Shown here piece by piece: positions 1 to 10,064 of a stretch of DNA of 46,400 nucleotides. The stretch lies in the NCBI RefSeq assembly GCF_014212125.1, contig NZ_JACJVP010000074.1, forward strand, positions 1-46,400. Direction: 5' to 3'. The position numbers and the translations under genes were made by a program. The notes under the pieces were generated by a model. That model was not told the origin of the DNA. It was given only the letters and a program-made list of their open reading frames with translations, and did no database searches. Positions within the stretch are counted from its first letter, which is position 1; the number at the start of each line of letters is the position of its first letter. This DNA is from Cohnella nanjingensis. Lineage in GTDB: Bacteria > Bacillota > Bacilli > Paenibacillales > Paenibacillaceae.

Positions 1-1274
1 CGGCTGGACGCTTCGGCGCGCGGCTGCAGCGCCTCCCATTCCGCGCGCAGCCGCAGCTGTTTGTCGCGGGCTTGGCGCAGGCGGTCGCCCGTGTGCGCGA
101 ACCGCTCTTCGAGCGCCTGCCCGCGCTGCTCGTCCTGCGCCAGTATACCGGTCGCTTCGGTCCATTGGGCCTGCCACACCCGCGCTTCTTTCTCGAGCTG
201 TACCGCCTGCTCCAGCCGCTCCAACCGCTGAATGAGTCCCGGCTCCTGCGCGCCCGATTCGGATTGGGCGGCCTCCCACGCGGCCGCGGCGGTCTCCGCG
301 CGCGCCGTTTGGGCCGCGGACGCGGCTTGCGCGCCTTCGCGCTCCCCCGTCCGCGCCGCCAGCTCGCGCTCCGCCTCGTCCGCATCGCGGACCGCGGGCA
401 GCGCGCTCGCCGCCCGCTCGAGCCTAGCGGCCTCCGCCTCTTGCTCGGCGATCGCCGGCGCTTGCCGGGCGAGCGCCTCCCATTGCGCCTCCAGGCGCCG
501 CAGCTCGATCTCCCGCTCGCGGCGGCGGCCCAGCGCCTCGTGCGCCGCTTCGGTCTCCGTCAGCAGGGCCCGCAGCCGTGCGGCTTCGGCACGCGCGGAC
601 GCGAGCCGCTCGGTCGCGGCCGCGAGCGCTTCGGGCGAGGCGTCGCCCAGCCCGAGCTGCTCCGCTTCCGTCTCCTTCAGCCGCATCCGCACGCCGTCGC
701 TGCGCGCCGACAGGCGCGCAGCGAGCGCGTCGCCATAGCGTTCCAGCCGGAACAGCCGCTGCAGCATCTGCCGTCGATCCTTCCCCGCAAGCGTCAGGAA
801 CTCGGCGAACTTGCCTTGCGGCAGCACGACCGCGCGCGTGAAGTCGGTCATCGTCAAGCCGATGAGCCGCTCCACCTCCGCATCGACTTCGGACTGCTTG
901 TCCGCGAGCACGCGCTCGCCTTCCGGCGAGAGCTCGATCAACCGGCAGAGCGCGCCGTGGACGGCCGACTCGCCGGCCCGCTTGTACTGCCGTTCGACGC
1001 GGTAGCGCAGCCGTTCGCCCGCTCCCGACATCTCGAACGTCAAGGCGACGGAGAGCTTGTTCTCCGCCCCGTTCAGGATGCCCTGCGTTCCCTTCGGCGC
1101 GCGCTCCACCCGCCCGTAGAGGGCGAGCGTCATGGCGTCGAGGATGGAGGATTTGCCGCTGCCGGTCGGTCCGAAGATGCCGAACACGCCGCCTTGGCAG
1201 AGCCGCTCGAAGTCGACCGCCTGCTTTTCCCTGTAGCTCTGTATTCCCGCCAGCTCTAGCAAAATGGGCTTCAC
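1..1274 (-). CDS. sbcC: Exonuclease SbcCD, ATPase subunit SbcC (N-terminal part, cut by window edge)
   Basis: SbcC is the SMC/Rad50-like ATPase that works with the SbcD nuclease to cut DNA hairpins and process double-strand ends. The reading frame stays open to base 1, giving about 424 N-terminal residues. A Walker A motif (GPTGSGKSS) lies near residue 35, followed by the N-lobe pattern seen in SbcC (QGKFAEFL near residue 150). From about residue 190 onward the sequence is rich in Glu, Arg, Ala and Leu, as expected for the long coiled-coil arm. The start is GTG at 1274; it overlaps the sbcD stop in the 4-base form GTGA, which implies translational coupling. The C-terminal ATPase lobe lies outside the window. 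It is the fourth gene of the addB-addA-sbcD-sbcC run. Confidence 0.93.
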   Translation of the reverse strand, partial: MKPILLELAGIQSYREKQAVDFERLCQGGVFGIFGPTGSGKSSILDAMTLALYGRVERAPKGTQGILNGAENKLSVALTFEMSGAGERLRYRVERQYKRAGESAVHGALCRLIELSPEGERVLADKQSEVDAEVERLIGLTMTDFTRAVVLPQGKFAEFLTLAGKDRRQMLQRLFRLERYGDALAARLSARSDGVRMRLKETEAEQLGLGDASPEALAAATERLASARAEAARLRALLTETEAAHEALGRRREREIELRRLEAQWEALARQAPAIAEQEAEAARLERAASALPAVRDADEAERELAARTGEREGAQAASAAQTARAETAAAAWEAAQSESGAQEPGLIQRLERLEQAVQLEKEARVWQAQWTEATGILAQDEQRGQALEERFAHTGDRLRQARDKQLRLRAEWEALQPRAEASS

Positions 1275-2455
1275 GTCTCGCTCTCCTCCTTCTCCGCCTC
1301 GTCGTGGATGAGCGTCAGAAACAACGAGACGAGCGCATCGTCGGCTTCGCCCCCGCCGGTCTGACGGCGATAGAATCGGCGGAACAGCTCCTCCGGCGGC
1401 AAACCGCCTCGCTCGCGGCTCGGCGACTCGCCGTTCTCCGCGGCGTTCTCGTAGACCGGACGGATCTGCAGCAGGCCGTCGCAGCTCGTTCGGAGCGCGC
1501 CGATCTGCTCCAGGGTGAGCGCCTCCGTCAGCCATAGCGTAAGCTCGATCCAGGCGCCCGGATCCCGCTTCTCGTCCAGCCAGCGGTGCACTTCGGCGAG
1601 ACCGCCCTGCGCCTGCCAGCGAACGAGCGGACGTCCGCAGGAGAGCAGCACTTCCCGCGGCTCTACGATCCCGCCGGGAACCGCGTCGAACAGCACGACG
1701 GACTTGGCCTGGCCGGCTTCCGAGAAGCTGTATGCGAGCGGGGAGCCGCTGTAGCGGATCGTCTCGTCTCCCGCGACGCGCTGCGGACGGTGCAGGTGGC
1801 CGAGCGCCGTATACTGCTGTCCCGCGCGCAACGCGGAGGGGTCGATCGTGTAGGCGCCGCCGACTTGGATCGGACGCTCCGACTCGGTCTCGCTCCCGCC
1901 GAGCACGTAAATATGGCTCATCGCCAGGTTCACCGTGTCCGGGCGGAACGCCCCGCCCATCGTCCGCATCAAGCGGCCGACGCGGTCGGAATACGCCGCC
2001 CTTAAGGCCTCTTCGTCCATCGCGGCATGCAGCAGCTCGTTCAGCCGCGCCTCGGACGGATAGGGCAGCGCGGCGATAATCGCCTCCTCTCCCGTACGGG
2101 CGATCCCCACCCGGACCGCTTCCGCCTGCGGGAGGCCGATGAGCCGGACGCCGTGCCGCGCCGCCAGCGGCGTCGCCGCCGCGACCCGGTCCGGGTGGTC
2201 GTGGTTGCCGGCGATGACGGCCACGGCGCGGCGTCCGCCTTCGGACAGCCGGGCCAGGGCGTCATAATACAACCCTTCGGCCGCGGCTGGCGGGTTCACG
2301 GAGTCGTAGACGTCTCCGGCGACGAGCACCAGATCCGCCTGCTCCTCGCGCGAGAGACGCACGAGCTCGTCGACGAACGCTTCCTGCTCCGCCATCCGGC
2401 TCCGGCCTTCCAGCGTCCGGCCGAAATGCCAATCCGCCGTATGCAGCACCCTCAT
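1271..2455 (-). CDS. sbcD: Exonuclease SbcCD, nuclease subunit SbcD
   Basis: This 394-residue protein is the Mn-dependent nuclease partner of SbcC, a Mre11-type calcineurin-like phosphoesterase. Metal-binding motifs appear in order: HTADWHFG at residues 5-12, VAGDVYD near 45, AGNHDHPD near 82 and LGHLH near 218. The length is normal for the family. The start ATG at 2455 follows a GAGAGAGGAAG-like ribosome site. The gene lies 22 bases after addA and overlaps sbcC by 4 bases, so the two subunits are probably made together. One small variation is DWHFG in place of the common DLHLG form; the metal ligands Asp and His are kept. Confidence 0.95.
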   Translation of the reverse strand: MRVLHTADWHFGRTLEGRSRMAEQEAFVDELVRLSREEQADLVLVAGDVYDSVNPPAAAEGLYYDALARLSEGGRRAVAVIAGNHDHPDRVAAATPLAARHGVRLIGLPQAEAVRVGIARTGEEAIIAALPYPSEARLNELLHAAMDEEALRAAYSDRVGRLMRTMGGAFRPDTVNLAMSHIYVLGGSETESERPIQVGGAYTIDPSALRAGQQYTALGHLHRPQRVAGDETIRYSGSPLAYSFSEAGQAKSVVLFDAVPGGIVEPREVLLSCGRPLVRWQAQGGLAEVHRWLDEKRDPGAWIELTLWLTEALTLEQIGALRTSCDGLLQIRPVYENAAENGESPSRERGGLPPEELFRRFYRRQTGGGEADDALVSLFLTLIHDEAEKEESET

Positions 2456-2477
2456 GCCGCTTCACTTCCTCTCTCTA

Positions 2478-5400
2478 TTAGAACAGCCTAACCGTACGAC
2501 CGCCGTCTATGAAATATATATAGCCTTCCGCCACCGGCTCTCCCATGATCCGGCCGATCGCGCCCGCATACTGCTCCATTTGGAACCGGTGCTTCTCTGC
2601 CGCTTCCGCGAAGGCGTCGCCGAAGACGGTATCGGTCTTGTAGTCCACCAGAACGAGCCCGTCCTCTCCCGGGAACAGCACGTCGATGACCCCTTGGATG
2701 AGGACGGTCTCTTGCGAACGCTCTCCCTCGAACAGTCCGGGATGCGCCTCCTCGGCGGGAATGCCCGCGCTGAACGGCCATTCGCGCCAGAGGCGCTCCG
2801 CCGACCGCATTCGCGCGAACAGCGGCGTACGGCCGAACGCGACGATCGCTTCCGGGCCGATCGCCTCCCGCTGTTCGGGCGTGAGGATCCGGTCCGCGAC
2901 CAGCTTCTCCAGCCACGCCTCGACGTCCGGGACGCCGAGATCTTCGCGCAGCGGCAAGTGCTGCATCGCCAGATGCACCGCCGACCCCCGCTCCGCGGGC
3001 GTCAGCCGCTTAGCCGACAGGAACTTGGGGCGGCGCAGACGATACGTCATCGTCGCCGCGTCCGGCAGCTCTTCCGGGTTCCAGGCAGGATGGCGCGCTT
3101 CCTCGTTGTTGAACTCCTCCGGAGAAAGACCGTCCGATGCCGTCGCCATGGGCTGCCGCTGCTGCTTCATCGCCGTGATCGACGTCTTGGCGGCAGCCCG
3201 GGCAGCGGCCGCGTGCGGATCCGACCAGGACAGCGCAGCCGCGGCCTGCTCCCCCGCAGGCGAAGGCGCGACCGGAACGGGTTCGAGCCTCTGCACGAGA
3301 TTCCAGAGCGGCTCCCCGTCGGCCGGCGTCTCCGCCGCCGCGGCTGCCGCGCGCATGAACGCCGCCGCCGGGACGACCCTGCACGACCACGGCGGCGTCG
3401 ACGACGCGCCCGACTCTCCCGCGCTTGCCGGGAGCGGCGCGCCCGACGAGGTTCCTAAGCGCCAATCGGACCCTGCCGACAGCGAAGCCGGCCCCAGCCA
3501 ATCGAGATAGCGGGAGGCAGCCGCGACGGCATGCGCCGGCAAGCCTTCCGCGGCCGAGGCCGCCGTCCGGCTCCACCGCTGCAGCTCCTTCTGCGCGTCC
3601 TTCGTCGTTCCGACGAGGATCAGCTTCTCCTTCGGGCGCGTCAGGGCGACGTAGAGCACGCGCATCTCTTCGGCGAGCATCTCCGCTTGGAGCCGCCGGC
3701 GTATCGCCAGCTGCGGCAGCGTCGGATAGGCGACGCGCGTCACCTGCTCGACCATGCGCGGCCCGAAGCCGAGCTTCTTGTGCTTCAGGAACATGCCATT
3801 GAGATCCTGCCGGTTGAACTGGCGCCCGAGCCCCGCCACGAACACGACGGGGAACTCGAGCCCCTTGCTCTTGTGGATCGAGACGACCCGGACGACGTCC
3901 TCCTGCTCGCCGATCGCGCGGGCGGCCCCGAGATCCGCGCCGGTGTCCCGCATGCGGGACAGGAAGCGGAGGAAGCGGAACAGTCCCCGAAAGCTGGAGT
4001 TCCGCTCGTATTGGCGCGCCCGGTCGACGAGCGCCCGCAGGTTGGCCTGGCGCTGGACGCCGCCCGGCAGCCCGCCGACGAAGTCGTAATAGCCGGTATC
4101 GCGGTACAGCATGTGGAGGAGCTCGCCCAGCGGTTCTCGGCGGGCGAAGTTGCGCCAACTCTCCAGCGCCGCCGCGAACGCGGACAGCTTGGCCCGCAGC
4201 TCCGCCTCGACCGTTCCGGAATCGTCGCCGGCGGCCGTCCGCACGGCATCCCAGAACGAGCCGGAGCGCCGGACGATGCGGATCCGCGCGAGCTGCTCCG
4301 CGTCCAGGCCGACGAGCGGCGAACGCAGGACGCCGGCCAGCGGGATGTCCTGATCGGGATTGTCGATCAGATGCAGCAAGGACAGCATCACGTCGACCTC
4401 GGTCGCCGCGAAGTAGCCCGTCGCCAGATCCGCGTAGGCCGGAATCCCCGCCCCCTGGAGCTCTTCCAGAACGGCGGGCGCGAGCGAGGTCGCCGCGCGC
4501 AGCAGAATGACGACGTCGCGATAGGCGAGCGGGCGATGAAGGCCGGATTTGCCGTCATAGACGGCAAAAGGCGGCTTGCCGCTCCCGTCCGTGCCCATGA
4601 GGCGACGGATCTCCTCGGCGATGCAGCGCGCTTCGAGCTGCACGGCCGCCAGGTCCTCCTCGGGCACGGCCGGCGTCTCGCCCGCTTCGCTCGCTTCTTC
4701 CCGCTCGCCTGCGGCGGGAGCGGCATCCCCCTCTTCGTCAACGGTTCCGGCGCCGGCTTCGATCAGGATCATCTCGACCTGATACGGATTGCGCTCGCCG
4801 GACGTCAAGCCCAGATCTTCGGCGTCCAGCTCGTCGGGCGGATACCCGTTGCCGTAGATGAGTTCGGCCCGGCGGTCGTAATTCATCTCCCCCACCGGCT
4901 CGCGCATGATTTGGCGGAACACGTGGTTGACCGCGTCCAGCACGCGCGCCCGGCTGCGGAAGTTGCGGGCGAGGTCGACGCGCAGCCCCGCGCCCGTCGT
5001 TCGCTCTCCGCGCTCCGTTCCTTGCGGGGTCCAGACGTCGTAGGACTTGTACTTCGCGAGGAACAGCCCAGGCTCCGCCAAGCGGAACCGGTAGATGCTC
5101 TGCTTGACGTCCCCGACCATGAACACGTTGCCCGGTTCTACCTTCGCAATGAGAGAGACGATCGCCTCCTGCACCTCGTTCGTATCCTGATATTCGTCCA
5201 GGAGAATCTCCCTGAACCGTTCCCGATAGTCCAGCGCGGCCGGCGACGGAACGACGCGCCCGGGTACCGAGGCGGGATCGCGCAGGATGCGCAAGGCATA
5301 GTGCTCGAGGTCGCCGAAGTCGAGCAGCCCCTTCGCGCGCTTCGCCGCCTCGTACCGCTCGCCGAAGGCGATGACGAGCGCCGCCAGCTCGGCCATATCC

Positions 5401-6464
5401 GGCGCGAGCGCCCGCATCTCGGACGCGTACTGCTCAGGCGTGCGCACGAACCATTCGTCCGCCAGCCGGTTCACGGTTTTTTTGGCGTCGTCCCGCGCTT
5501 GCTTGACCTGCTCTTGGAGCGCCGGATCGTATCCGTCCCCGCGGCACGGCTTGAGGCGGCCGAACGCGAATTCGGCGAACGCCTCGCGCCACTGGGCCCA
5601 AGGCTTCGCGCGCACCGTCTCCAGCAGGGACAAGACGACATCCAGATCGTCGGCGAGCGTGTCCGCGTAAGGCTGCGGACCGCCCGGCAGCGCCGCGATC
5701 CCCTGCGCGCCGCGGAGCAGCTCGACCGCTCCCTCGAGCGCGAGCAGCACGTCGGCGCGCATGCTCTGCACCCAAGGCGTGTCGGCCAGCGCCTCCGCGT
5801 TCGCGACCCGGAAGCCGGCCGCCGTCCGGGCCAGCCACGCATCCGGCTCCGGATGGCTCCGGGAGAAGTCGTACAGCTCGAGCGCGAGCCGGTGCAGCGG
5901 CTCGTCGCTGCGCTCTCCGCCGAACAAGTCCGCCAATCGGGCCAGCGTGCCATGCTCGCCCTCCGTCTCGTAGCGCTCTTCGAACAAGGCGTCGAGCGTG
6001 TCCATCCGCATCAGCTCGGCTTCGGTCTCGTTCGCGATCCGGAAGCCGGGATCGAGGCCGATGAGCGGCGCGTACTTCTCCAACACCTCCATGCAGAAGG
6101 AGTGCAGCGTCGTGATCGAAGCGCGGGGCAGCAGCGCCAGCTGGCGCCGGAGATGGGCGGAATCGGGCTTCCGTTCCAGCGCGTCCTCCAGCGCGATTCG
6201 GATGCGCTCCTTCATCTCCGCGGCCGCCGCCTTGGTGAAGGTCGCGACGAGCAGCGCGTCGACGTCGAGCGGCCGCGCTTCGTCGGCGATGCGGGAGATG
6301 ATGCGTTCGACGAGCACGGCGGTCTTGCCGGACCCGGCGGCGGCCGCGACGAGCAGCCGGGTGCCGTCCGCCGCGATGGCGGCCCACTGCTCGTCCGTCC
6401 AGCGGCTGCCCGCCGGTTTGGCGTAGGTCGCGGACAGATCGGGCATTTCCGTATGTACGCTCAT
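2478..6464 (-). CDS. addA: ATP-dependent helicase/nuclease subunit A (AddA)
   Basis: AddA is the motor and 3'-strand nuclease subunit of AddAB, the Gram-positive counterpart of RecBCD for resecting double-strand breaks at Chi-like sites. The 1328-residue protein has an SF1 UvrD-type helicase. Walker A (AAAGSGKTAVLVE) lies near residues 40-52, the Walker B/Q region (LLDEYQDTNEVQ) near 430, and motif VI (LYVALTRPKEKL) near 945. The C-terminal PD-(D/E)XK nuclease shows GVIDVLF followed by VLVDYKTD near residue 1285. A Gly/Ala/Glu-rich insert near residues 575-600 is probably a disordered spacer. The start ATG overlaps the addB stop as ATGA (6461-6464). Length fits the family (about 1230-1330). 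Confidence 0.96.
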   Translation of the reverse strand: MSVHTEMPDLSATYAKPAGSRWTDEQWAAIAADGTRLLVAAAAGSGKTAVLVERIISRIADEARPLDVDALLVATFTKAAAAEMKERIRIALEDALERKPDSAHLRRQLALLPRASITTLHSFCMEVLEKYAPLIGLDPGFRIANETEAELMRMDTLDALFEERYETEGEHGTLARLADLFGGERSDEPLHRLALELYDFSRSHPEPDAWLARTAAGFRVANAEALADTPWVQSMRADVLLALEGAVELLRGAQGIAALPGGPQPYADTLADDLDVVLSLLETVRAKPWAQWREAFAEFAFGRLKPCRGDGYDPALQEQVKQARDDAKKTVNRLADEWFVRTPEQYASEMRALAPDMAELAALVIAFGERYEAAKRAKGLLDFGDLEHYALRILRDPASVPGRVVPSPAALDYRERFREILLDEYQDTNEVQEAIVSLIAKVEPGNVFMVGDVKQSIYRFRLAEPGLFLAKYKSYDVWTPQGTERGERTTGAGLRVDLARNFRSRARVLDAVNHVFRQIMREPVGEMNYDRRAELIYGNGYPPDELDAEDLGLTSGERNPYQVEMILIEAGAGTVDEEGDAAPAAGEREEASEAGETPAVPEEDLAAVQLEARCIAEEIRRLMGTDGSGKPPFAVYDGKSGLHRPLAYRDVVILLRAATSLAPAVLEELQGAGIPAYADLATGYFAATEVDVMLSLLHLIDNPDQDIPLAGVLRSPLVGLDAEQLARIRIVRRSGSFWDAVRTAAGDDSGTVEAELRAKLSAFAAALESWRNFARREPLGELLHMLYRDTGYYDFVGGLPGGVQRQANLRALVDRARQYERNSSFRGLFRFLRFLSRMRDTGADLGAARAIGEQEDVVRVVSIHKSKGLEFPVVFVAGLGRQFNRQDLNGMFLKHKKLGFGPRMVEQVTRVAYPTLPQLAIRRRLQAEMLAEEMRVLYVALTRPKEKLILVGTTKDAQKELQRWSRTAASAAEGLPAHAVAAASRYLDWLGPASLSAGSDWRLGTSSGAPLPASAGESGASSTPPWSCRVVPAAAFMRAAAAAAETPADGEPLWNLVQRLEPVPVAPSPAGEQAAAALSWSDPHAAAARAAAKTSITAMKQQRQPMATASDGLSPEEFNNEEARHPAWNPEELPDAATMTYRLRRPKFLSAKRLTPAERGSAVHLAMQHLPLREDLGVPDVEAWLEKLVADRILTPEQREAIGPEAIVAFGRTPLFARMRSAERLWREWPFSAGIPAEEAHPGLFEGERSQETVLIQGVIDVLFPGEDGLVLVDYKTDTVFGDAFAEAAEKHRFQMEQYAGAIGRIMGEPVAEGYIYFIDGGRTVRLF

Positions 6465-9400
6465 TCCGCCTCACCCTCCTCTTGGTCGGCCAGCCACCGC
6501 CAGACTTGCTCCTTGCTGCCGGGCTTCGGCAGCGCGTGATGCCGGTTGCCCTCGAGCTGCCCGTCGAACTGGCAGACCGGCCGGTATTCGCACACCGTGC
6601 ACGGGCTCTTCTTGTCCAACCGGTAAGGCGCGATCCCGACGTCCCCGTCCACGATGCGCTTGCCGATGCGGCGGATGCTGCTCCGCACCGACTTGCGCAG
6701 CACGTCCCATTGGCCGGGTTCGGCGACTTGGGAACGGGCGGAGAACGATCCGTCCTTCTTGAATTCGACCGGGACGATCGCCGACTTGCCTGTGACGGCG
6801 AGCGACTCGTCCATCAGCTGCACCGCTTCCCCGTCCGCCAGGACGAGTCCCTGCATCCGGTACTCCTTCAGCATCGCCGCCCCGGCCTCGGCCTCGCCCA
6901 TGCCGTTCGCCGTATGCAGCAGCGGATTGTGCACGTGGAAATAAAGCACGCCCGCCGGATGCGCCGGCCTCCCCAGCCAATGCGGCGCGTGCGTCACGAC
7001 GACGTCCAGGTAAGTCAACATCTGCAGCGACAGGCCGTGCGCGACCTCGTCCAGCTTGAGCTTCACGGCGCTCGACTTGTAGTCCATGATCCGCAGCAGC
7101 ACGCCTTCAGGCGTCTCCGCGGCATCGACGCGGTCGATCCGTCCTGCGATATCCATCCAGCGGCCTCCGCCGAGATCCAGTGACAGAGGCGGCAAAGCGC
7201 CGTCCGGACCGAACGCGACCTCCAGCCCGACGGGCCGGAAGGCCGACAGCCGGACATGTTCGCCCAGCATGGTCGACGTCTTCGAGACGATGTCGCGCAG
7301 CTTGCGCGCCATCGCCTGATGCCGGTGGGAGGAGAGCAGAATCTGCGATTGGACCTTGGGCAGCAGCCGCTCCACGGCGGCGGCCGCCTCGCCTTGCCAG
7401 CGCTCGGCCTCGAGGCCGGCCGGCCCTTCGGACAGCAGCTTCTCGGTCGTCTGGCGCAGCGCCGCATGGAACAGCTGGCCGATATCGGGCGCGTCGACCC
7501 GGTACAGGCGCCGTTCGTGCAACCGGAGGCCATGCGCCGCGAAATGCCGGAACGGACAAGCCACGAACCGCTCCATCCGGGAGACGCTGGCCAGCAGGCG
7601 ATCGCCGTACAGCAGCCGGCTGGTGGACGGCGTCAGGGGCTGCTCTTCGTTCGCGTAGCGCAGCGACGAGAGCAGCGTGCCGAGCCGCGAGCGCCAAGGC
7701 TCCCGCTCCGCGAGCCACCGGTACACGGACCACCAGCCGCGCGCGAGCTCGCCGCCTTGGCGCCAATGGCGCAGCCGGGCGACGGTATAGGTCAGCGCGC
7801 GACCCGGATGGGCGACGCAGGCGAGCTGGCGCGCCTCCGGGTCTCCCGGCTGCGGCTCCGCCGCCAAGGCGCCCGTCGGCAGCCCGGGGAACCAGCCCCG
7901 CAGCCGCCGGATCATCTCCGACGGGAGGAGTCCTTGGCCTTCTTCATCCGCCAGCGGATAGCTGATCCATAGGTGGCGCGATGGCGTGGTTAAGGCCAGA
8001 TACGCCAGGAAGCGCTCGTCGAGCAGCCGTCTGCGGGCGCCGGGCGCCGAAGGCATGCCGGCCTGCGCCAGCCGTTCGCGCTCCGTCTCCGACAGGAGAC
8101 CGTTCTCCCGTATCGCCATCGGCATGACGCCGTCGTTTACCCCGAGCAGATAGAGCACCGAGATTCGGTCCGACCGGGTGCGTTCGGGGCTCCCGATCAG
8201 CACGCCGTCCAGCGCGGGCGGCACCGCGCCGAGCTTCAGCTCCTCCAGGCCGGCGTCGATCATGCCGGCGAAGAGGGACGGATTCGCATTCTCCTCGCCC
8301 ATCAGCTCCACGAGCTGGTCGAGCAGGCCGATCACGCCGTCCCACAGCGGGCGGTGCATGCGCGCCTTGCCGGGTTCGCCCGAAGCTTCGTCGGCCCGGC
8401 TCCACAGCTCGAGGCGGTCCGCCGCCTGGGTCTCCTCCAGCAGCAGAAACAGCGCCTCGCACAGATCGCGAACCGTGTCCGCCTTCTTGAACCGCGCCTC
8501 CAGGCGGCGCAGCGGACCGATCAAGGCGTCGCGGGAGCCGCGGATTCGCTCCATCGTTCGGTCCTCGCGGCCCTCCTCTTCCTCGGCTTCGAGATCGCGG
8601 CCGGACAGCGAATACCAGGCCCGATCGTCGTGCCAGCGCCAACCGTCGATCCCGGCCGCGAGCACGTAATTCTCAAGGAGATCGACTTCCGCGCGGCCCA
8701 CGCTCCGGCCCGGCGAATGCAGCAGATCGGTCTTCGCGCAGCGGAACAGCGCCTCCAGCTTCCAGCCGCCGGTCACCGTCTCGAGCGCCGAGCGCACGAA
8801 TTCGACGAGCGGATGATGCGCGGCCGACGCCTTGCCGTCGAGGAAGAACGGGATGCCGTAATCGCCGAATACCGTCGCCAGCAAGTCGGCGTAGTCCTCC
8901 AGCCGCCGGACGAACACGGTCATGTCGCGCCAGCGGCTGCTCCCTTCGCGCACGCGGCGCAGCATGTCGCGCGCCGCCGCCTCCGCCTCGGCGCGCCGGT
9001 TGGCGGCGGCGTGAAGCGACACGCCGCAATCGGGATGTTCGGGCTGCAGCAGCGCGGGATCGCCGGACCAGCGCAGCCGGATATCCGCGGCGCGCTCCAG
9101 GTGGGCCAGCATGGGACTGTCCGCATAACGGGGAAGCACGTCCGGCGTCAGCACCGCGAACGGTTCGACGGGGACGCCGGCCGACTCGGCCAGCTCGCAC
9201 AGCCGCGCGGACGTCTCCGCGGTCGGGTGGAACAGGGCCAGCTCGTCGGGCCGTTCGCCCGCGCCGTACGGCCGGTCGACGCAGAGCGTCACCGTCACGC
9301 GGGCGCAGCGGCGAAGCAGCGCTTCGATGACGGCGTATTCGTTCGGGGTGAAGCCGTGGAAGCCGTCCAGCCAAACTTCGGCGCCCTCCAGCATGCCAGA

Positions 9401-9997
9401 AGAAGCCGCGCCCTGGACGAGCCAGGCGAGCGCGTCTTCGCCGTCAAGATAGTGCCCGTCCAATTCGCGTTCGACGTCCGCCTGCAGCAGCGTCAGGTCT
9501 TGCAGCTTGTCCGCGAGCATGTCGCTAGACGCCTCGTCCTCGCCCGTTTGGGCCGCGGCGGCCGCGGCGGCTTGACGGAGCGTCCGGCCGTCGATGCCGT
9601 ACCGCTTCCATTCGGTCATCAGTTCGTTCAGTTTGGTCACGAGGCCGGCGGCGGACGCCCCTCCCCGAAACAGCTTCAATTCGCCGCGCCGGCGTTCCAG
9701 CGCTTTATGTATGAGCATCGCCTTGCCGTTCTCGCCGATCGGGACGACCGCCGCCCCGCCCGTCTCCTGCATGACGCGGAAGGCGAGCCGCCGGAAGCTC
9801 AGCACCTGGGCCCGCATGAAGCCGCCCAGTCCCGGCGTGGTGACCATCGCGTACTCGGCCTGGAACGTCGCCTGCTCCGGCACGAGGAGCAAGAGCGGCG
9901 GACCGGCCGGATCGGACTGCAGCCGGTGCCGAATCTCGTCGAGGCAAGTCCGGGTCTTGCCGCTGCCGGATCGCCCGGTGAGAAGCCTGAGCGCCAC
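6461..9997 (-). CDS. addB: ATP-dependent helicase/deoxyribonuclease subunit B (AddB)
   Basis: AddB is the second nuclease subunit of AddAB; it recognises Chi and carries an iron-sulfur cluster. The N-terminal P-loop LLTGRSGSGKT is at residues 4-14 from the start chosen here. The C-terminal nuclease has GRIDRVD and IMDYKSS. The four cluster cysteines are visible: one in VACPFRHF and three in CTVCEYRPVC near the C-terminus. I chose GTG at 9997 because AGGAGG lies 9 bases upstream. An in-frame TTG at 10006 directly abuts AGGAGG, which is too close for normal initiation. Length is 1178 residues, typical of the family. It is the first gene of the repair operon, followed by addA, sbcD and sbcC. Confidence 0.95.
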   Translation of the reverse strand: MALRLLTGRSGSGKTRTCLDEIRHRLQSDPAGPPLLLLVPEQATFQAEYAMVTTPGLGGFMRAQVLSFRRLAFRVMQETGGAAVVPIGENGKAMLIHKALERRRGELKLFRGGASAAGLVTKLNELMTEWKRYGIDGRTLRQAAAAAAAQTGEDEASSDMLADKLQDLTLLQADVERELDGHYLDGEDALAWLVQGAASSGMLEGAEVWLDGFHGFTPNEYAVIEALLRRCARVTVTLCVDRPYGAGERPDELALFHPTAETSARLCELAESAGVPVEPFAVLTPDVLPRYADSPMLAHLERAADIRLRWSGDPALLQPEHPDCGVSLHAAANRRAEAEAAARDMLRRVREGSSRWRDMTVFVRRLEDYADLLATVFGDYGIPFFLDGKASAAHHPLVEFVRSALETVTGGWKLEALFRCAKTDLLHSPGRSVGRAEVDLLENYVLAAGIDGWRWHDDRAWYSLSGRDLEAEEEEGREDRTMERIRGSRDALIGPLRRLEARFKKADTVRDLCEALFLLLEETQAADRLELWSRADEASGEPGKARMHRPLWDGVIGLLDQLVELMGEENANPSLFAGMIDAGLEELKLGAVPPALDGVLIGSPERTRSDRISVLYLLGVNDGVMPMAIRENGLLSETERERLAQAGMPSAPGARRRLLDERFLAYLALTTPSRHLWISYPLADEEGQGLLPSEMIRRLRGWFPGLPTGALAAEPQPGDPEARQLACVAHPGRALTYTVARLRHWRQGGELARGWWSVYRWLAEREPWRSRLGTLLSSLRYANEEQPLTPSTSRLLYGDRLLASVSRMERFVACPFRHFAAHGLRLHERRLYRVDAPDIGQLFHAALRQTTEKLLSEGPAGLEAERWQGEAAAAVERLLPKVQSQILLSSHRHQAMARKLRDIVSKTSTMLGEHVRLSAFRPVGLEVAFGPDGALPPLSLDLGGGRWMDIAGRIDRVDAAETPEGVLLRIMDYKSSAVKLKLDEVAHGLSLQMLTYLDVVVTHAPHWLGRPAHPAGVLYFHVHNPLLHTANGMGEAEAGAAMLKEYRMQGLVLADGEAVQLMDESLAVTGKSAIVPVEFKKDGSFSARSQVAEPGQWDVLRKSVRSSIRRIGKRIVDGDVGIAPYRLDKKSPCTVCEYRPVCQFDGQLEGNRHHALPKPGSKEQVWRWLADQEEGEAE

Positions 9998-10035
9998 GTT
10001 GTCCAACCTCCTGCCGTTCTATTAGTTTGTCTATC

Positions 10036-10044
10036 ATTGTACCA
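10036..10044 (-). promoter_or_regulatory. Extended -10 promoter for addB operon
   Basis: On the minus strand TGGTACAAT reads as an extended -10 element (TGn plus TACAAT), about 30 bases upstream of the AGGAGG ribosome site of addB. The region 17 bases further up (TGTGCG) is a poor -35, as is common where TGn is present. A perfect 12-base palindrome, ATTTGGCCAAAT, lies at 10083-10094, upstream of the -35 region, and could be an activator or repressor site. No SOS (LexA) box of the CGAAC-N4-GTTCG type was seen. Confidence 0.5.
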
Positions 10045-10064
10045 TATCGCCGCACATGCGCACA

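Noticed and set aside
72..6539. Long plus-strand open frames opposite sbcC, sbcD and addA (for example 72-1259, 2454-3458 and 3531-6539)
   Set aside because: They are Arg/Leu-rich with no recognisable domains and lie antisense to clear minus-strand genes; long antisense frames are common in GC-rich DNA.
10004..10006. TTG at 10006 as the addB start
   Set aside because: It directly abuts AGGAGG; GTG at 9997 has a 9-base spacing and still gives the conserved P-loop start.
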